Shown here: one piece after another, positions 31,325-40,065 of the stretch
How positions within the stretch are numbered: position 1 is the first letter of the stretch
How the letters are laid out: every line of letters begins with the position of its first letter
Source: Sinorhizobium terangae
GTDB lineage: Bacteria > Pseudomonadota > Alphaproteobacteria > Rhizobiales > Rhizobiaceae
NCBI RefSeq assembly: GCF_029714365.1
Contig: NZ_CP121660.1
Span: forward strand, 124,001 to 188,000
Length of the DNA stretch: 64,000 bases
Reading direction: 5' to 3'
Position numbers and translations under genes: made by a program
The notes under the pieces: generated by a model
What the model saw: only the letters and a program-made list of their open reading frames with translations
What the model was told of the DNA's origin: nothing
Database searches by the model: none

Positions 31325-32455
31325 TTGACCCTGCCGGTTCAAAACCCAAGACAGGCGCCCCCGCAGCAACAGGGCCAGTTAAAAAAGGGCGAGTCGAGAC
31401 AGGGCGCTCGTCTGGAGCTTGATGGCCTGCGCCGCTCGTTCGGCGCGTACAACGCGCTTGACGGCATCGATCTCGCGATCGAGCCGGGCGAATTCATCGC
31501 GCTTCTCGGACCCTCGGGCTGCGGCAAGTCGACGGCGCTCAACTGCGTCGCAGGCCTCCTGCCGCTGACGGGCGGCGAAATCCGCCTCGGCGGCCAGCGC
31601 ATCGATCAGCTGGAGCCGGAAAAGCGCGGATTCGGCATGGTGTTCCAGAGCTATGCGCTCTTTCCGCATATGAGCGTGCGTCGCAATGTCGGTTTCGGCC
31701 TTGCCATGCAGGGTATCGGCGGCGCCGAGGCGGACAAGCGGATCACCGACGCGCTCAATCTCGTGCGCCTCGGTTCGCAGGCCGACAAGCTGCCGGGGCA
31801 ACTGTCCGGCGGCCAGCAGCAGCGCGTCGCCATCGCCCGCGCCGTCGTCATCAGGCCTCCGGTCGTGCTCATGGACGAGCCGCTCTCCAACCTCGACGCC
31901 AAGCTCAGACTCGAGATGCGCGCCGAAATCCGCGGCATCCACGACCAGATCGGCTCGACCACCATCTACGTGACGCACGATCAGGACGAGGCGCTTTCGC
32001 TTGCCGACCGCATCGTCGTGATGAGCCAGGGCCGCATCATGCAGATCGGCACGCCCGAAGATCTCTACCAGCGCCCCGTCCATGTCGAGGTGGCGGATTT
32101 CATGGGCTTCCGCACCCGACTTGCCGGGCGGGTCCTGTCGGTCTCCGGCAGCGAGGCGGAAATCGAGGCGGCCGGTGCCAGGCTTACGGGCACGGTGCGC
32201 GAGCCGCTGAAGCCGGGGGACGCCGCAATCCTTTCCGTGCGCCCGGAAGACCTCGTGGCCGTCGAGGGCGGCGACGGAATCCAGGTCACGGTGAACAGCA
32301 TGGAATATCGCGGCCGTGCCTTCTTCGGCATGGCGCATGCCACTGACGGCTCCGAACTCTATTTCCGCGCCGACCATGCCCTGCCGCGCGGTGCGGCCGC
32401 AAGACTGCAGCCGGTCGCCGGCCGGGCGCTGCTCTTCAAGGGGCAGGCAGCATGA
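31325..32455 (+). CDS. ABC transporter ATP-binding protein (PotA/UgpC-like)
   Basis: 376 residues starting at TTG 31325, five bases after AGGAGA; the first 30 residues are a Gln-rich extension. Seen: Walker A GPSGCGKST, Q-loop VFQSYALFPHMSV, signature LSGGQQQR, Walker B VVLMDEPLSNLD, switch His in VTHDQDEA. The C-terminal TOBE/MalK-like regulatory domain is at about 270-376. It powers the importer formed with the adjoining permeases and binding protein. Its stop overlaps the first permease start (ATGA). The TTG start should limit translation; an ATP-binding core could also start internally, but no better site is visible. Confidence 0.92.
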   Translation: MTLPVQNPRQAPPQQQGQLKKGESRQGARLELDGLRRSFGAYNALDGIDLAIEPGEFIALLGPSGCGKSTALNCVAGLLPLTGGEIRLGGQRIDQLEPEKRGFGMVFQSYALFPHMSVRRNVGFGLAMQGIGGAEADKRITDALNLVRLGSQADKLPGQLSGGQQQRVAIARAVVIRPPVVLMDEPLSNLDAKLRLEMRAEIRGIHDQIGSTTIYVTHDQDEALSLADRIVVMSQGRIMQIGTPEDLYQRPVHVEVADFMGFRTRLAGRVLSVSGSEAEIEAAGARLTGTVREPLKPGDAAILSVRPEDLVAVEGGDGIQVTVNSMEYRGRAFFGMAHATDGSELYFRADHALPRGAAARLQPVAGRALLFKGQAA

Positions 32456-33330
32456 ACAGGCCCTCCCTCCGGTTGCGGCTCGCCGCCCGCGGTTTCGACG
32501 CGACGACGCTGCTCGTCCTGCCCGGACTGGCGGTGATGCTCGCGCTGTTCGTCTATCCGTTCATTTACGGGATCATCGATTCGCTGATGCCACGTGAGGG
32601 CGTCTGGTATTCGAACTATACCCGCTTCTTCACTGACCGCTTCCAGTTCGCAACGATCGGCGCGACGCTCTGGCTCGCTTTGCCGGTGACGATCGTCAAT
32701 ATGGCGCTGGCGCTGCCGATTGCCTTTCGCGTGCGGCTGATGCGCCGGCAGCGGCTGTTGACGACGATCCTCGTGCTGCCGATCACGCTCGGCACGGTAT
32801 TCGTCGCCGATGGCCTGCTGACCTTCCTCGGTCCTCAGGGCTGGTTCAACCGCGCGCTGATCCTCGTCGGCCTGCTCGAAGCGCCGGTGAAGCTCACCAA
32901 CAACTATTGGGGCGTCTTCGCCTCGCTGCTGATCACCGGGTTCCCCTTCGCCTTCCTCCTGACGCTCTCCTACGTGACCGGCATCGATCCGGCGATCGAG
33001 CAGGCGGCCGCGACGCTCGGGGCCGGACCGCGGCAGCGCTTCTTCCGGGTCTTCCTGCCGTTGCTCGTGCCGGGCCTCGCCGTCACCTTCTGCCTCGCGT
33101 TCGTCCAGGCCTTCGCGGTGTTTCCATCGGCCGTGCTGCTCGGTGCGCCCGCCGGGCCGACACGGGTGATTTCGATTGCCGCCTACCAGGCTGCGTTCGA
33201 GCAGTACGATCACTCGATGGGCTCGGCGATCGCGATCATCATGGGCCTCGTCGAACTCGTCGTGGTCGTGGCGGTGCTCGGCCTGCGGTCGCTCTTCTAT
33301 CGCGGACCCGCCGGCGGCACGAAAGGGTGA
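32452..33330 (+). CDS. ABC transporter permease (first)
   Basis: 292 residues with about six membrane helices, starting in the ATGA overlap with the ATPase gene. Near residue 185 is the coupling EAA-type loop (EQAAATLGAGPRQRFFRVFL) that contacts the ATPase. It is PotB-like in type. It pairs with the permease 57 bp downstream. Confidence 0.92.
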   Translation: MNRPSLRLRLAARGFDATTLLVLPGLAVMLALFVYPFIYGIIDSLMPREGVWYSNYTRFFTDRFQFATIGATLWLALPVTIVNMALALPIAFRVRLMRRQRLLTTILVLPITLGTVFVADGLLTFLGPQGWFNRALILVGLLEAPVKLTNNYWGVFASLLITGFPFAFLLTLSYVTGIDPAIEQAAATLGAGPRQRFFRVFLPLLVPGLAVTFCLAFVQAFAVFPSAVLLGAPAGPTRVISIAAYQAAFEQYDHSMGSAIAIIMGLVELVVVVAVLGLRSLFYRGPAGGTKG

Positions 33331-33387
33331 CGCAATGCACTTCGACGTTTCAATGACATTCTACCTTGGACCAGAAAGGCTGACGCC

Positions 33388-34230
33388 ATGATCCGTGACC
33401 AGGGCATTGCCTCCAAGCTGTGGCGCTTCTCCGTATGGGCACTCGCCGGCCTCTTCGTCCTCAACTTGATCGGGGTTATCGCCGCCGTGGTGATGAACTC
33501 CTTCGCCAGGCGCTGGCTCGGCACCTGGCTGCCGTCCGGCTGGACGACGCGCTGGTATTTCGACGCCTGGAGCGAGTTCCAGCTTTCGAGCGTCGTTCTC
33601 GTTACCTTCCAGGTCGTCTTCGCCGTCGTCCTCATTTCCGGGATGATCGGCGTCGTCACCGCCTATGCGCTGGCGCGGCGCGACTTTCCCGGCAAGCGTG
33701 CGATCATCCTGCTCTTCCTGCTGCCGCTCCTCATCCCGCCGCTCACCTACGGCATTCCGCTGGCGACGGTCCTTTACCAGATCGGTCTCGGCGGCTCGTT
33801 CTGGGGCGTGGTGCTGATCAACCTGGTGCCGTCGCTGCCCTTCGTCATCCTGGTGATGATCCCGTTCATCGAGCAGATCGATCCGCGTATCGAAGCCGCC
33901 GCGCGCGTCTTCGGCGCGGGGACCGGCAGCCTCTTCCTGCGCATCCTGCTGCCGCTCCTGTTGCCGGGCATGCTGGCGGCGCTGCTTCTCGTCCTCGTGC
34001 GAACCATCGCCATGTTCGAGCTCACCTTCCTGATCGCCGGGCCGACGAGCCAGACGCTGGTTGTCGCACTGTACTATGCGGTCTTTGCCTCGGGCGTTCG
34101 TGCCAGCCAGTCGATTGACGCGATGGCCGTCGTCTATATGGTGACGACGCTCTTCTGGCTGGTCCTCGCGCTCCAATTCGTCAGCCCGACGCAGATCGTC
34201 GCGCGCGCCAAACAACAGCAGGCTTCATGA
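33388..34230 (+). CDS. ABC transporter permease (second)
   Basis: 280 residues, PotC-like, about six membrane helices, EAA-type loop IEAAARVFGAGTGSLFLRIL. ATG 33388 is preceded by GAAAGG. The stop overlaps the uxuB start (ATGA), tying transport to catabolism. Confidence 0.92.
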   Translation: MIRDQGIASKLWRFSVWALAGLFVLNLIGVIAAVVMNSFARRWLGTWLPSGWTTRWYFDAWSEFQLSSVVLVTFQVVFAVVLISGMIGVVTAYALARRDFPGKRAIILLFLLPLLIPPLTYGIPLATVLYQIGLGGSFWGVVLINLVPSLPFVILVMIPFIEQIDPRIEAAARVFGAGTGSLFLRILLPLLLPGMLAALLLVLVRTIAMFELTFLIAGPTSQTLVVALYYAVFASGVRASQSIDAMAVVYMVTTLFWLVLALQFVSPTQIVARAKQQQAS

Positions 34231-35690
34231 TGCGGCTCTCACGACAGATACTCGACCGGCTGCCGGCTACCGTCAAACGGCCGGAATACGACCCCGCCCG
34301 GCTTGCCGTCGGCATCGTCCACCTCGGCATCGGCGCGTTCCACCGGGCGCACCAGGCCGTCTTTACCGATGCGGTGCTCGCAGAGGATCCTTCCTGGGGT
34401 ATCTGCGGTGTCTCGCTGCGCAGCCCCGAAACGCGCGATGCGCTCGCGCCGCAGGATGGGCTCTATACGCTCAAGGTCCAGGATGGCGAGGGCGAGGAAC
34501 TGCAGGTGATCGGCAGCGTCGCCGAACTTCTCTGCGCGCCGGAGGACCCGGAAGCCGTTCTTGCCCGCATGGCCGACCCGGCGACGCGGATCGTGTCGCT
34601 GACGATCACCGAGAAGGGTTATTGCCACAACCCGGCGACCGGGCAACTCGATGAAGCTCATCCCGACGTCGTCCATGATCTTCAGAACCCGGCGCGGCCG
34701 AAGTCGGCGGTCGGCTTCATCGTGGAAGCGCTTGCGCGGCGGGCGAGCGCAGGCGTGCCTGCGTTCACGCTGCTCTCCTGCGACAATCTTCCGTCCAACG
34801 GGCACGTGCTGAAAAACGTCGTCACGCGCTTCGCGGAGCTGCGCGATCCGGGCCTCGCCAACGTTATCCGGGAGCTTGCCTCGCCGTCGACCATGGTTGA
34901 CCGGATCGTCCCGGCGACGACGGAAAAGGACCGGTCGGAGATTTCCGTGGCGATCGACGTCGTCGATGCCTGGCCGATCGTGACCGAACCGTTCCGACAG
35001 TGGGTGGTGGAAGACGATTTTCCGCTCGGCCGTCCGGCCTGGGAGAAGGCAGGGGTCGTTTTCGTGGACGACGTCGCCGTCTTCGAGATGATGAAACTGC
35101 GCTTGCTCAACGGCAGCCATTCGACGCTTGCCTATCTCGGCTATCTCGCCGGTGCGGAGACGGTTGCCGAAGCCATGGCGCTGCCGGGTATGGAGGCGCT
35201 GATCGAAGGATTGATGGTCGAGGAAGTGTCGCCCACCTTGCCGGCGCTGCCGGGCTTCGATCTCGCAGAATATCGCCGGGCACTGCTGCAGCGGTTCCGC
35301 AATCCGGCGCTGCGTCACCGGACATGGCAGATCGCCATGGACGGATCGCAGAAGCTGCCGCAGCGGCTGCTCGGAACCATCCGCGACCGCATCGCCGCGA
35401 AATCCTCCTATGACCGCCTGGCGCTCGGCGTCGCCGCCTGGATGCGATACGCGCGCGGCATCGACGAAAAGGGTAACGGCATCGATGTCCGCGACCCGCT
35501 TGCCGGCCGGATCGCCGGCGTGGCGCAACCGCTGCAACGGCCCGAGGAGATCGTGGCTGCGCTTCTGCGCATCACGGAGGTATTCGGCGATGACCTGTCG
35601 GTGGATGAAGCGTTCCGCGACACGCTCGTCCGCACGCTCGCCAGGTTGATGTCGGACGGCGCTGCAGCGGTCGTGAAATCCCACGCATGA
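34227..35690 (+). CDS. uxuB: Fructuronate reductase / mannitol dehydrogenase family
   Basis: 487 residues beginning ATGATG in the overlap with the permease. Reaction expected: D-fructuronate + NADH to D-mannonate, linking UxaC to UxuA. Seen: the Rossmann motif GIVHLGIGAFHRAHQAVF, LSCDNLPSNG, IDVVDAWPIVTEPF and the catalytic Lys region MMKLRLLNGSHSTLAYLGYL of the polyol-specific long-chain dehydrogenases. Mannitol or arabinitol dehydrogenase is possible by family alone; the uronate neighbours favour UxuB. KDG kinase and aldolase are not in the window, so KDG must be handled elsewhere. Confidence 0.9.
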   Translation: MMRLSRQILDRLPATVKRPEYDPARLAVGIVHLGIGAFHRAHQAVFTDAVLAEDPSWGICGVSLRSPETRDALAPQDGLYTLKVQDGEGEELQVIGSVAELLCAPEDPEAVLARMADPATRIVSLTITEKGYCHNPATGQLDEAHPDVVHDLQNPARPKSAVGFIVEALARRASAGVPAFTLLSCDNLPSNGHVLKNVVTRFAELRDPGLANVIRELASPSTMVDRIVPATTEKDRSEISVAIDVVDAWPIVTEPFRQWVVEDDFPLGRPAWEKAGVVFVDDVAVFEMMKLRLLNGSHSTLAYLGYLAGAETVAEAMALPGMEALIEGLMVEEVSPTLPALPGFDLAEYRRALLQRFRNPALRHRTWQIAMDGSQKLPQRLLGTIRDRIAAKSSYDRLALGVAAWMRYARGIDEKGNGIDVRDPLAGRIAGVAQPLQRPEEIVAALLRITEVFGDDLSVDEAFRDTLVRTLARLMSDGAAAVVKSHA

Positions 35691-35726
35691 AGCCGGCTGC
35701 ATGATTTCTCAAATCGGCGACGAGAA

Positions 35727-35882
35727 TTCAAAGTGCTACAGCGTCCTTTGCGCGTCTCATTACAGCGCCGTGCGTCCTTTAGGACGCACAAAGGACGCTG
35801 TAACTCTTTGATTCCATGCATCGTGCTTTCCGAAAATCGGGTCCGATTTTCGGGCCGATGCGCTAGACGCGCGGCGCTGCAG
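35727..35882. repeat. RIME-like repeat, copy E (module 2), interrupted in its hairpin loop
   Basis: The first half (TTCAAAGTGCTACAGCGTCC ... GCGCGTCTCAT) is at 35727-35760 and the matching second half AGACGCGCGGCGCTGCAG at 35865-35882. In intact copies these halves are contiguous. Here 104 bp (35761-35864) split them exactly in the hairpin loop. Confidence 0.85.
35761..35864 (-). repeat. RIME-like element inserted, in reverse orientation, within copy E
   Basis: Read on the minus strand, this segment has module 2 (TCAAAGAGTTACAGCGTCC, hairpin GTGCGTCC-TAAA-GGACGCAC, GGCGCTGT) at about 35762-35810, followed on the plus strand by a module 1-like hairpin (CCGAAAATCGG ... CGATTTTCGG) at about 35814-35860. 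It is a complete copy sitting inside another. Confidence 0.8.
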
Positions 35883-36087
35883 GGAACCATGCACCAGCAA
35901 GCCTCACACAAGATCGCACCGGAATAAGTGTTCTCATCGGTTCTCTGCCTTGCGCAGGCTGCGTAGGCTTTGGGAGAGCGGCCTCTCGGTGGCGAGCAAG
36001 CGCCATTCGAGATGAATTAACTCTTTGAAACTACGCAATTCCGGACGAATACATTTTTCCTGGAATTGCTCTAGCAGGAACACTTGG

Positions 36088-37335
36088 GTGGATTCCGTCA
36101 AGCTCAGCATCTGCATCCCGACCTATAACCGAGCGCGGTTCCTGGAGAATGCTCTCGGCCGCTTTGTCGAAAGCTACCAGATCCCGTTCAGCTTCGAGAT
36201 CGTCATCTCCGATAACGCGTCCACGGACGACACGCGGGAAGTTGTCGAGACGTTCGCCGGCAAAGGATTGCCGATCCGCTATTTCCGCCAGCCGGAAAAT
36301 CGCGGCGTCGACGCAAATCTCGGCAGTGCCTTCCGCCATGCGGCGGGCGCGTATGCGATTTATCTCGCAGACGACGACATGCTGGCGGTCGACGGTCTTG
36401 TCGAGGCCGTTGCCTACCTCGACAGGAACCCGGCGCTCTCCGCCTGTTATGCGCCGTGGCACGTCCACAACGAGGTCGAAGGCCGGGACACCGAACTTTT
36501 CTACAAGATCGACGTCGACACCAAATTCGACAAGGATGAGTTCGAGCGGCTTTTCGCTTTCATCGTCGAGCGGCACATCTTTCCCGAGATTGGAATCTAT
36601 CGGACCGCGGCGCTGCGCACCTCGTGGCTGCCGCGCCATTTTGCCTACTGGGCGTTTTCCAATCTCGCGCATTTTCTCGAAAGCGGCGGCGTCGCGTTTC
36701 TGAAGAAGCCCTTTTACAGGCAGGTCATCCAATCGAAACTGGGACGGGATCGCCCCCAGGCCGGCCACGACGAACTCCTGACCGCCTGGGACCGATATCG
36801 GGGCGGCCTCGAATATTTCCTCCATGTCGGAGCCAAGCGTGGGGCCTTGCGTATGACACCCGACCGTCGCACCGCGCGGGACACGCAGATCAGGCACTTC
36901 ATCTCCATCCGCATGGCCGTCGCCATGCGCATGTGGGCGGCCAAGAAGGACTACGTCAAGGCCTATGAAATCTATACGCGCATGGCGCTCGCCGGATTCG
37001 AGCACCATCCGACGGCGCGGCAACTGAAAGATTCCCTGCCGCTGATGGTGGCCGTGCAAACGCTTGCCTGGCAGGTCAATGCGGCTGCGGAGGTCAACTG
37101 CGTGATCCTGCATGGCGTCGACAGTCCGTCGTCACTTGAAGGTCTGCTGCGCGAACTGGGCTTGCGCTCGGACATCGCCGTCGTCGCCCCCGCGCTGGAG
37201 CTCGAGCCGAAGGAGATCGCGCGCACGGCGGTCTTCGTCGTTGCCGAAAGCGATCGCCAGCAGTTCCTCGCGCAAGGTTATTCGCCGAACCTCGTTCTCT
37301 GCGAAAGCGACATCGTCGGCAATGTCGTGGTTTGA
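36088..37335 (+). CDS. Family 2 glycosyltransferase
   Basis: 415-416 residues from GTG 36088, chosen because AGGA lies eight bases upstream and the conserved domain begins at once (VKLSICIPTYNRARFLENAL). A TTG at 36025 would add 21 residues without homology. Seen: a GT-A fold with SDNASTDDTREVV and the metal-binding DxD-type YLADDDML. Beyond about 230 there is a C-terminal region of unknown role with no membrane helix. Known family reactions transfer a sugar from a nucleotide-sugar to polysaccharide or lipid acceptors. No other polysaccharide genes are nearby, so the acceptor cannot be guessed. Confidence 0.85.
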   Translation: MDSVKLSICIPTYNRARFLENALGRFVESYQIPFSFEIVISDNASTDDTREVVETFAGKGLPIRYFRQPENRGVDANLGSAFRHAAGAYAIYLADDDMLAVDGLVEAVAYLDRNPALSACYAPWHVHNEVEGRDTELFYKIDVDTKFDKDEFERLFAFIVERHIFPEIGIYRTAALRTSWLPRHFAYWAFSNLAHFLESGGVAFLKKPFYRQVIQSKLGRDRPQAGHDELLTAWDRYRGGLEYFLHVGAKRGALRMTPDRRTARDTQIRHFISIRMAVAMRMWAAKKDYVKAYEIYTRMALAGFEHHPTARQLKDSLPLMVAVQTLAWQVNAAAEVNCVILHGVDSPSSLEGLLRELGLRSDIAVVAPALELEPKEIARTAVFVVAESDRQQFLAQGYSPNLVLCESDIVGNVVV

Positions 37336-37408
37336 TCACGCACATCATTTTAGCTCGGACCGACCTTTCGTAGGCCCGACCGCAAAGGCGCGGCTGCCAG
37401 AACGTCAT

Positions 37409-37422
37409 TGAAATCGATTACA
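37409..37422. promoter_or_regulatory. LacI-type operator candidate upstream of the sugar ABC operon
   Basis: TGAAATCGATTACA is a near-perfect palindrome around a central CG (one mismatched pair), the form typical of LacI-family sites. It lies 41 bp before the start of the binding-protein gene whose operon ends in a LacI gene. Confidence 0.5.
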
Positions 37423-37463
37423 TTTTCTGGCTTCATGTCCTCCTTAAGATTTGGGAGGATCTT

Positions 37464-38489
37464 ATGAAAAAGCTTATCGCAGTAGCGCTCAGCACAGTTG
37501 CGTCCATCGTCATCTCGGCATCGGCAGTCAACGCGGAGACCTTCAAGATCGGTCTCTCGAACGGCTGGGTCGGCAGCGAGTGGCGCACCCAGATGATCGA
37601 CGAGGCCAAGGCGGCCGCCGCCGCGTGGAAGGACAAGGGCGTCGACGTCGAAGTCTCGGTCCAGAGCGCGAATGTCGACGTTCCCGGGCAGATCGCCCAT
37701 ATCCGCAACTTTATCGCCGAAGGCGTGAACGCCATCATCGTCAATCCGAACAGCCCGACCGCCTTCGACCCGATCTTCGCCCAGGCGAAGGAAGCCGGCA
37801 TCCTGGTGATCGCGACGGACGCGGAGGTCTCGTCTCCGGATGCGCTCTATGTCGGCATCGACCAGACCGCCTGGGGTGCGGCCGGTGCGAAATGGCTTGC
37901 CGAGACGCTCGGCGGCAAGGGCAAGGTGGTCGCGATCAACGGCGTTGCCGGCCACCCGGCCAACGAGATGCGCGTGGCGGGCTACAAGCAGGTCTTCAAG
38001 GACTATCCGGACATCCAGATCGTCAACGAAGTCAACGCCAACTGGGATCAGGCGCAGGGCCAGCAGGCGATGCAGAACATCCTTGCCACCTATCCGGACG
38101 TAAACGGCGTCGTTGTGCAGGACGGCATGGCCGCCGGCGCCTGGAAATCGATCATGGACGCCGGCAAGACGGACCAGATCGCCGCAACGGGCGAGATCCG
38201 CAAGGACTTCATCGACCTCTGGATCAAGGACAAGCTGAACTCCGGCGCGACCGTCAACCCGCCGGGCGTGATGGCGAGCGCGCTCAATGTCGCGGTGCTG
38301 ATGCTGCAGGGCAAGGAGCTGAAGGAGCCCGCCAAGGCCGGCCAGTACGGTAACGCCCTCTACCTGCCGATCCCGTTCATCGACAGCAAGAACGTCGGGG
38401 ATGCGGCAAAGCAGCTCGAAGGCAAGCCCGGCTACTATTCCTATACCAGCTCGCTTTCGATCGAAGACGCGGAAGCCCTCTTCAAGTGA
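37464..38489 (+). CDS. Sugar ABC transporter substrate-binding protein (ribose/RbsB type)
   Basis: 341 residues behind GGGAGGA. Sec signal peptide 1-24 (MKKLIAVALST ... AVNA), with cleavage before ETFKIGL. The body is a Peripla_BP_4-type two-lobe domain: GLSNGWVGSEWRTQMIDEAK, NAIIVNPNSPTAFDPIFAQA, YVGIDQTAWGAAGAKWLAE, GVAGHPANEMRVAGYKQVF. It binds the substrate in the periplasm for the ATPase and permeases that follow. The ligand is unknown; the group takes pentoses, hexoses, polyols and sugar acids. Confidence 0.92.
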   Translation: MKKLIAVALSTVASIVISASAVNAETFKIGLSNGWVGSEWRTQMIDEAKAAAAAWKDKGVDVEVSVQSANVDVPGQIAHIRNFIAEGVNAIIVNPNSPTAFDPIFAQAKEAGILVIATDAEVSSPDALYVGIDQTAWGAAGAKWLAETLGGKGKVVAINGVAGHPANEMRVAGYKQVFKDYPDIQIVNEVNANWDQAQGQQAMQNILATYPDVNGVVVQDGMAAGAWKSIMDAGKTDQIAATGEIRKDFIDLWIKDKLNSGATVNPPGVMASALNVAVLMLQGKELKEPAKAGQYGNALYLPIPFIDSKNVGDAAKQLEGKPGYYSYTSSLSIEDAEALFK

Positions 38490-38559
38490 GTGTTTCCAAC
38501 GGAAGCGCGGGCCGAGTCTCGGCTAGCGCTTCCCCTCGAACTGCAACGGACGAAGTTCG

Positions 38560-40065
38560 ATGTCGAAATTGAAACTGAGCGGCGTAAGCAAGGCTTACGG
38601 CGCCACATTGGCATTACGTCGCGGCGATCTGGAGGTGCTGGCCGGCGAAGTCCATGTGCTCATGGGCTCGAACGGATCGGGCAAGAGCACGCTTTGCAAG
38701 ATCATCGCCGGCAGCGTGCGGCCGGACGGCGGAAAAATTCTCATCGACAACAGGCCGGTCACGATCACCGGACCGCGCTCGGCACGCGCTGAGGGGATCG
38801 GCATCTTCTATCAGGAGCTCAGCCTTGCCGCTCATCGCTCGGTCGAGGAAAACATCTGCCTTGGCGCCTTGCCGATCAAATCCCACCTGTTCGTCGACAG
38901 GGCTTTGCTCAAGCGGCGCGCGGCGCGTTATATCGGCCTTTTCGAGGAGGTAGCCGGAGAAGGATTTTCCGCCGACGCTCTCGTCGGCAACCTGCGTCCC
39001 GATCAACGGCAGCTCGTGGAAATCATGAAGGCGCTGGCAAGCGAGGCGCCGATTCTGATCTTCGACGAGCCGACCTCGGCGCTCGACCGGGCGCAGGTCG
39101 ATTGTTTCTTCGAGATCCTGCGCGATCTGACATGGCAGGACCGGGGCATCATCTTCATTTCCCACCGCATGGACGAGATCAAGGCGATCGGCGATCGGGT
39201 GACGATCATTCGCGACGGAGAGACGATCACGACGCTCAATCTCGCCGAGACGGATGCAGCCTCGGTTATCCGGCTGATGGTCGGCGGGTCCGGCGACATG
39301 CCGGCATCGCAATCATCGGCCCCCGCCGTCGTCAACGGCAAGGACGGCGCGGCGATGACCGTCCGCAATCTCTCCGGGCGCGGTTTCCGCAATGTCAGTT
39401 TCGAAGTCGCCAGGGGCGAAATCCTAGGCTTCGGCGGGCTCCACGGCCAAGGCCAGTCGGCGCTGCTGCGGGCGATCTTCGGCGCCGGCTCCATCTCGTC
39501 CGGCGAAGTGTTGATCGGCGAAGCCCGCTTTGACGCCTCAAGCCCGCGCGACGCCATTCGGCGCGGCTGCGCCTACGTGTCCGGCGATCGCGGCCGCGAC
39601 GGCGTCATCAGCGGCAGGCCGATCATCGAAAACGTCGCGCCGATCCATTATCTCCGCGATCGCCTGATGATCGCGAGGCCTTCCAAGCTACGCGACAAGG
39701 TCGTGCCGGCGCTTCAAAGCATGCACACCAAGTTTCAGAGCCTGTTCGATCCGATCAATTCGCTTTCCGGCGGCAACCAGCAGAAGGTGATCATTGCCCG
39801 CTGGCTGATCGACCGCCCCGATGTGCTGCTGCTTGACGACCCAACCAAGGGCATCGACCTTTCGGCGAAGGCTGACCTCTTCGCGCTGATCCGCCAGCTG
39901 GCGGCCGAGGGCCTCGGCATCCTGCTCTATTCATCCGAGGACGCCGAATTGCTCGGGAACGCCAACCGCATCCTCGTCTTCAACGGTGGCTCCGTCAGCC
40001 GTGAACTGACGGGCGCCGACCGCACGCGCTACAATCTTTATCAAGCCGCTTACGAGGCCGCGTAA
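38560..40065 (+). CDS. Sugar ABC transporter ATP-binding protein, tandem ABC (RbsA/MglA type)
   Basis: 501 residues with two ABC domains. First: Walker A GSNGSGKST, LIFDEPTSALD. Second: the degenerate Walker A GGLHGQGQSALL usual in this family, signature LSGGNQQK, Walker B VLLLDDPTKGID. It energises uptake with the two permeases. The stop TAA overlaps the permease ATG by one base. Confidence 0.93.
   Translation: MSKLKLSGVSKAYGATLALRRGDLEVLAGEVHVLMGSNGSGKSTLCKIIAGSVRPDGGKILIDNRPVTITGPRSARAEGIGIFYQELSLAAHRSVEENICLGALPIKSHLFVDRALLKRRAARYIGLFEEVAGEGFSADALVGNLRPDQRQLVEIMKALASEAPILIFDEPTSALDRAQVDCFFEILRDLTWQDRGIIFISHRMDEIKAIGDRVTIIRDGETITTLNLAETDAASVIRLMVGGSGDMPASQSSAPAVVNGKDGAAMTVRNLSGRGFRNVSFEVARGEILGFGGLHGQGQSALLRAIFGAGSISSGEVLIGEARFDASSPRDAIRRGCAYVSGDRGRDGVISGRPIIENVAPIHYLRDRLMIARPSKLRDKVVPALQSMHTKFQSLFDPINSLSGGNQQKVIIARWLIDRPDVLLLDDPTKGIDLSAKADLFALIRQLAAEGLGILLYSSEDAELLGNANRILVFNGGSVSRELTGADRTRYNLYQAAYEAA

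Larger units (their letters stand above)
35691..36087. other. Repeat-rich intergenic region
   Basis: Holds the nested RIME-like repeats (35727-35882). The remaining 200 bp before the glycosyltransferase start shows no gene with support on either strand. Confidence 0.5.
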
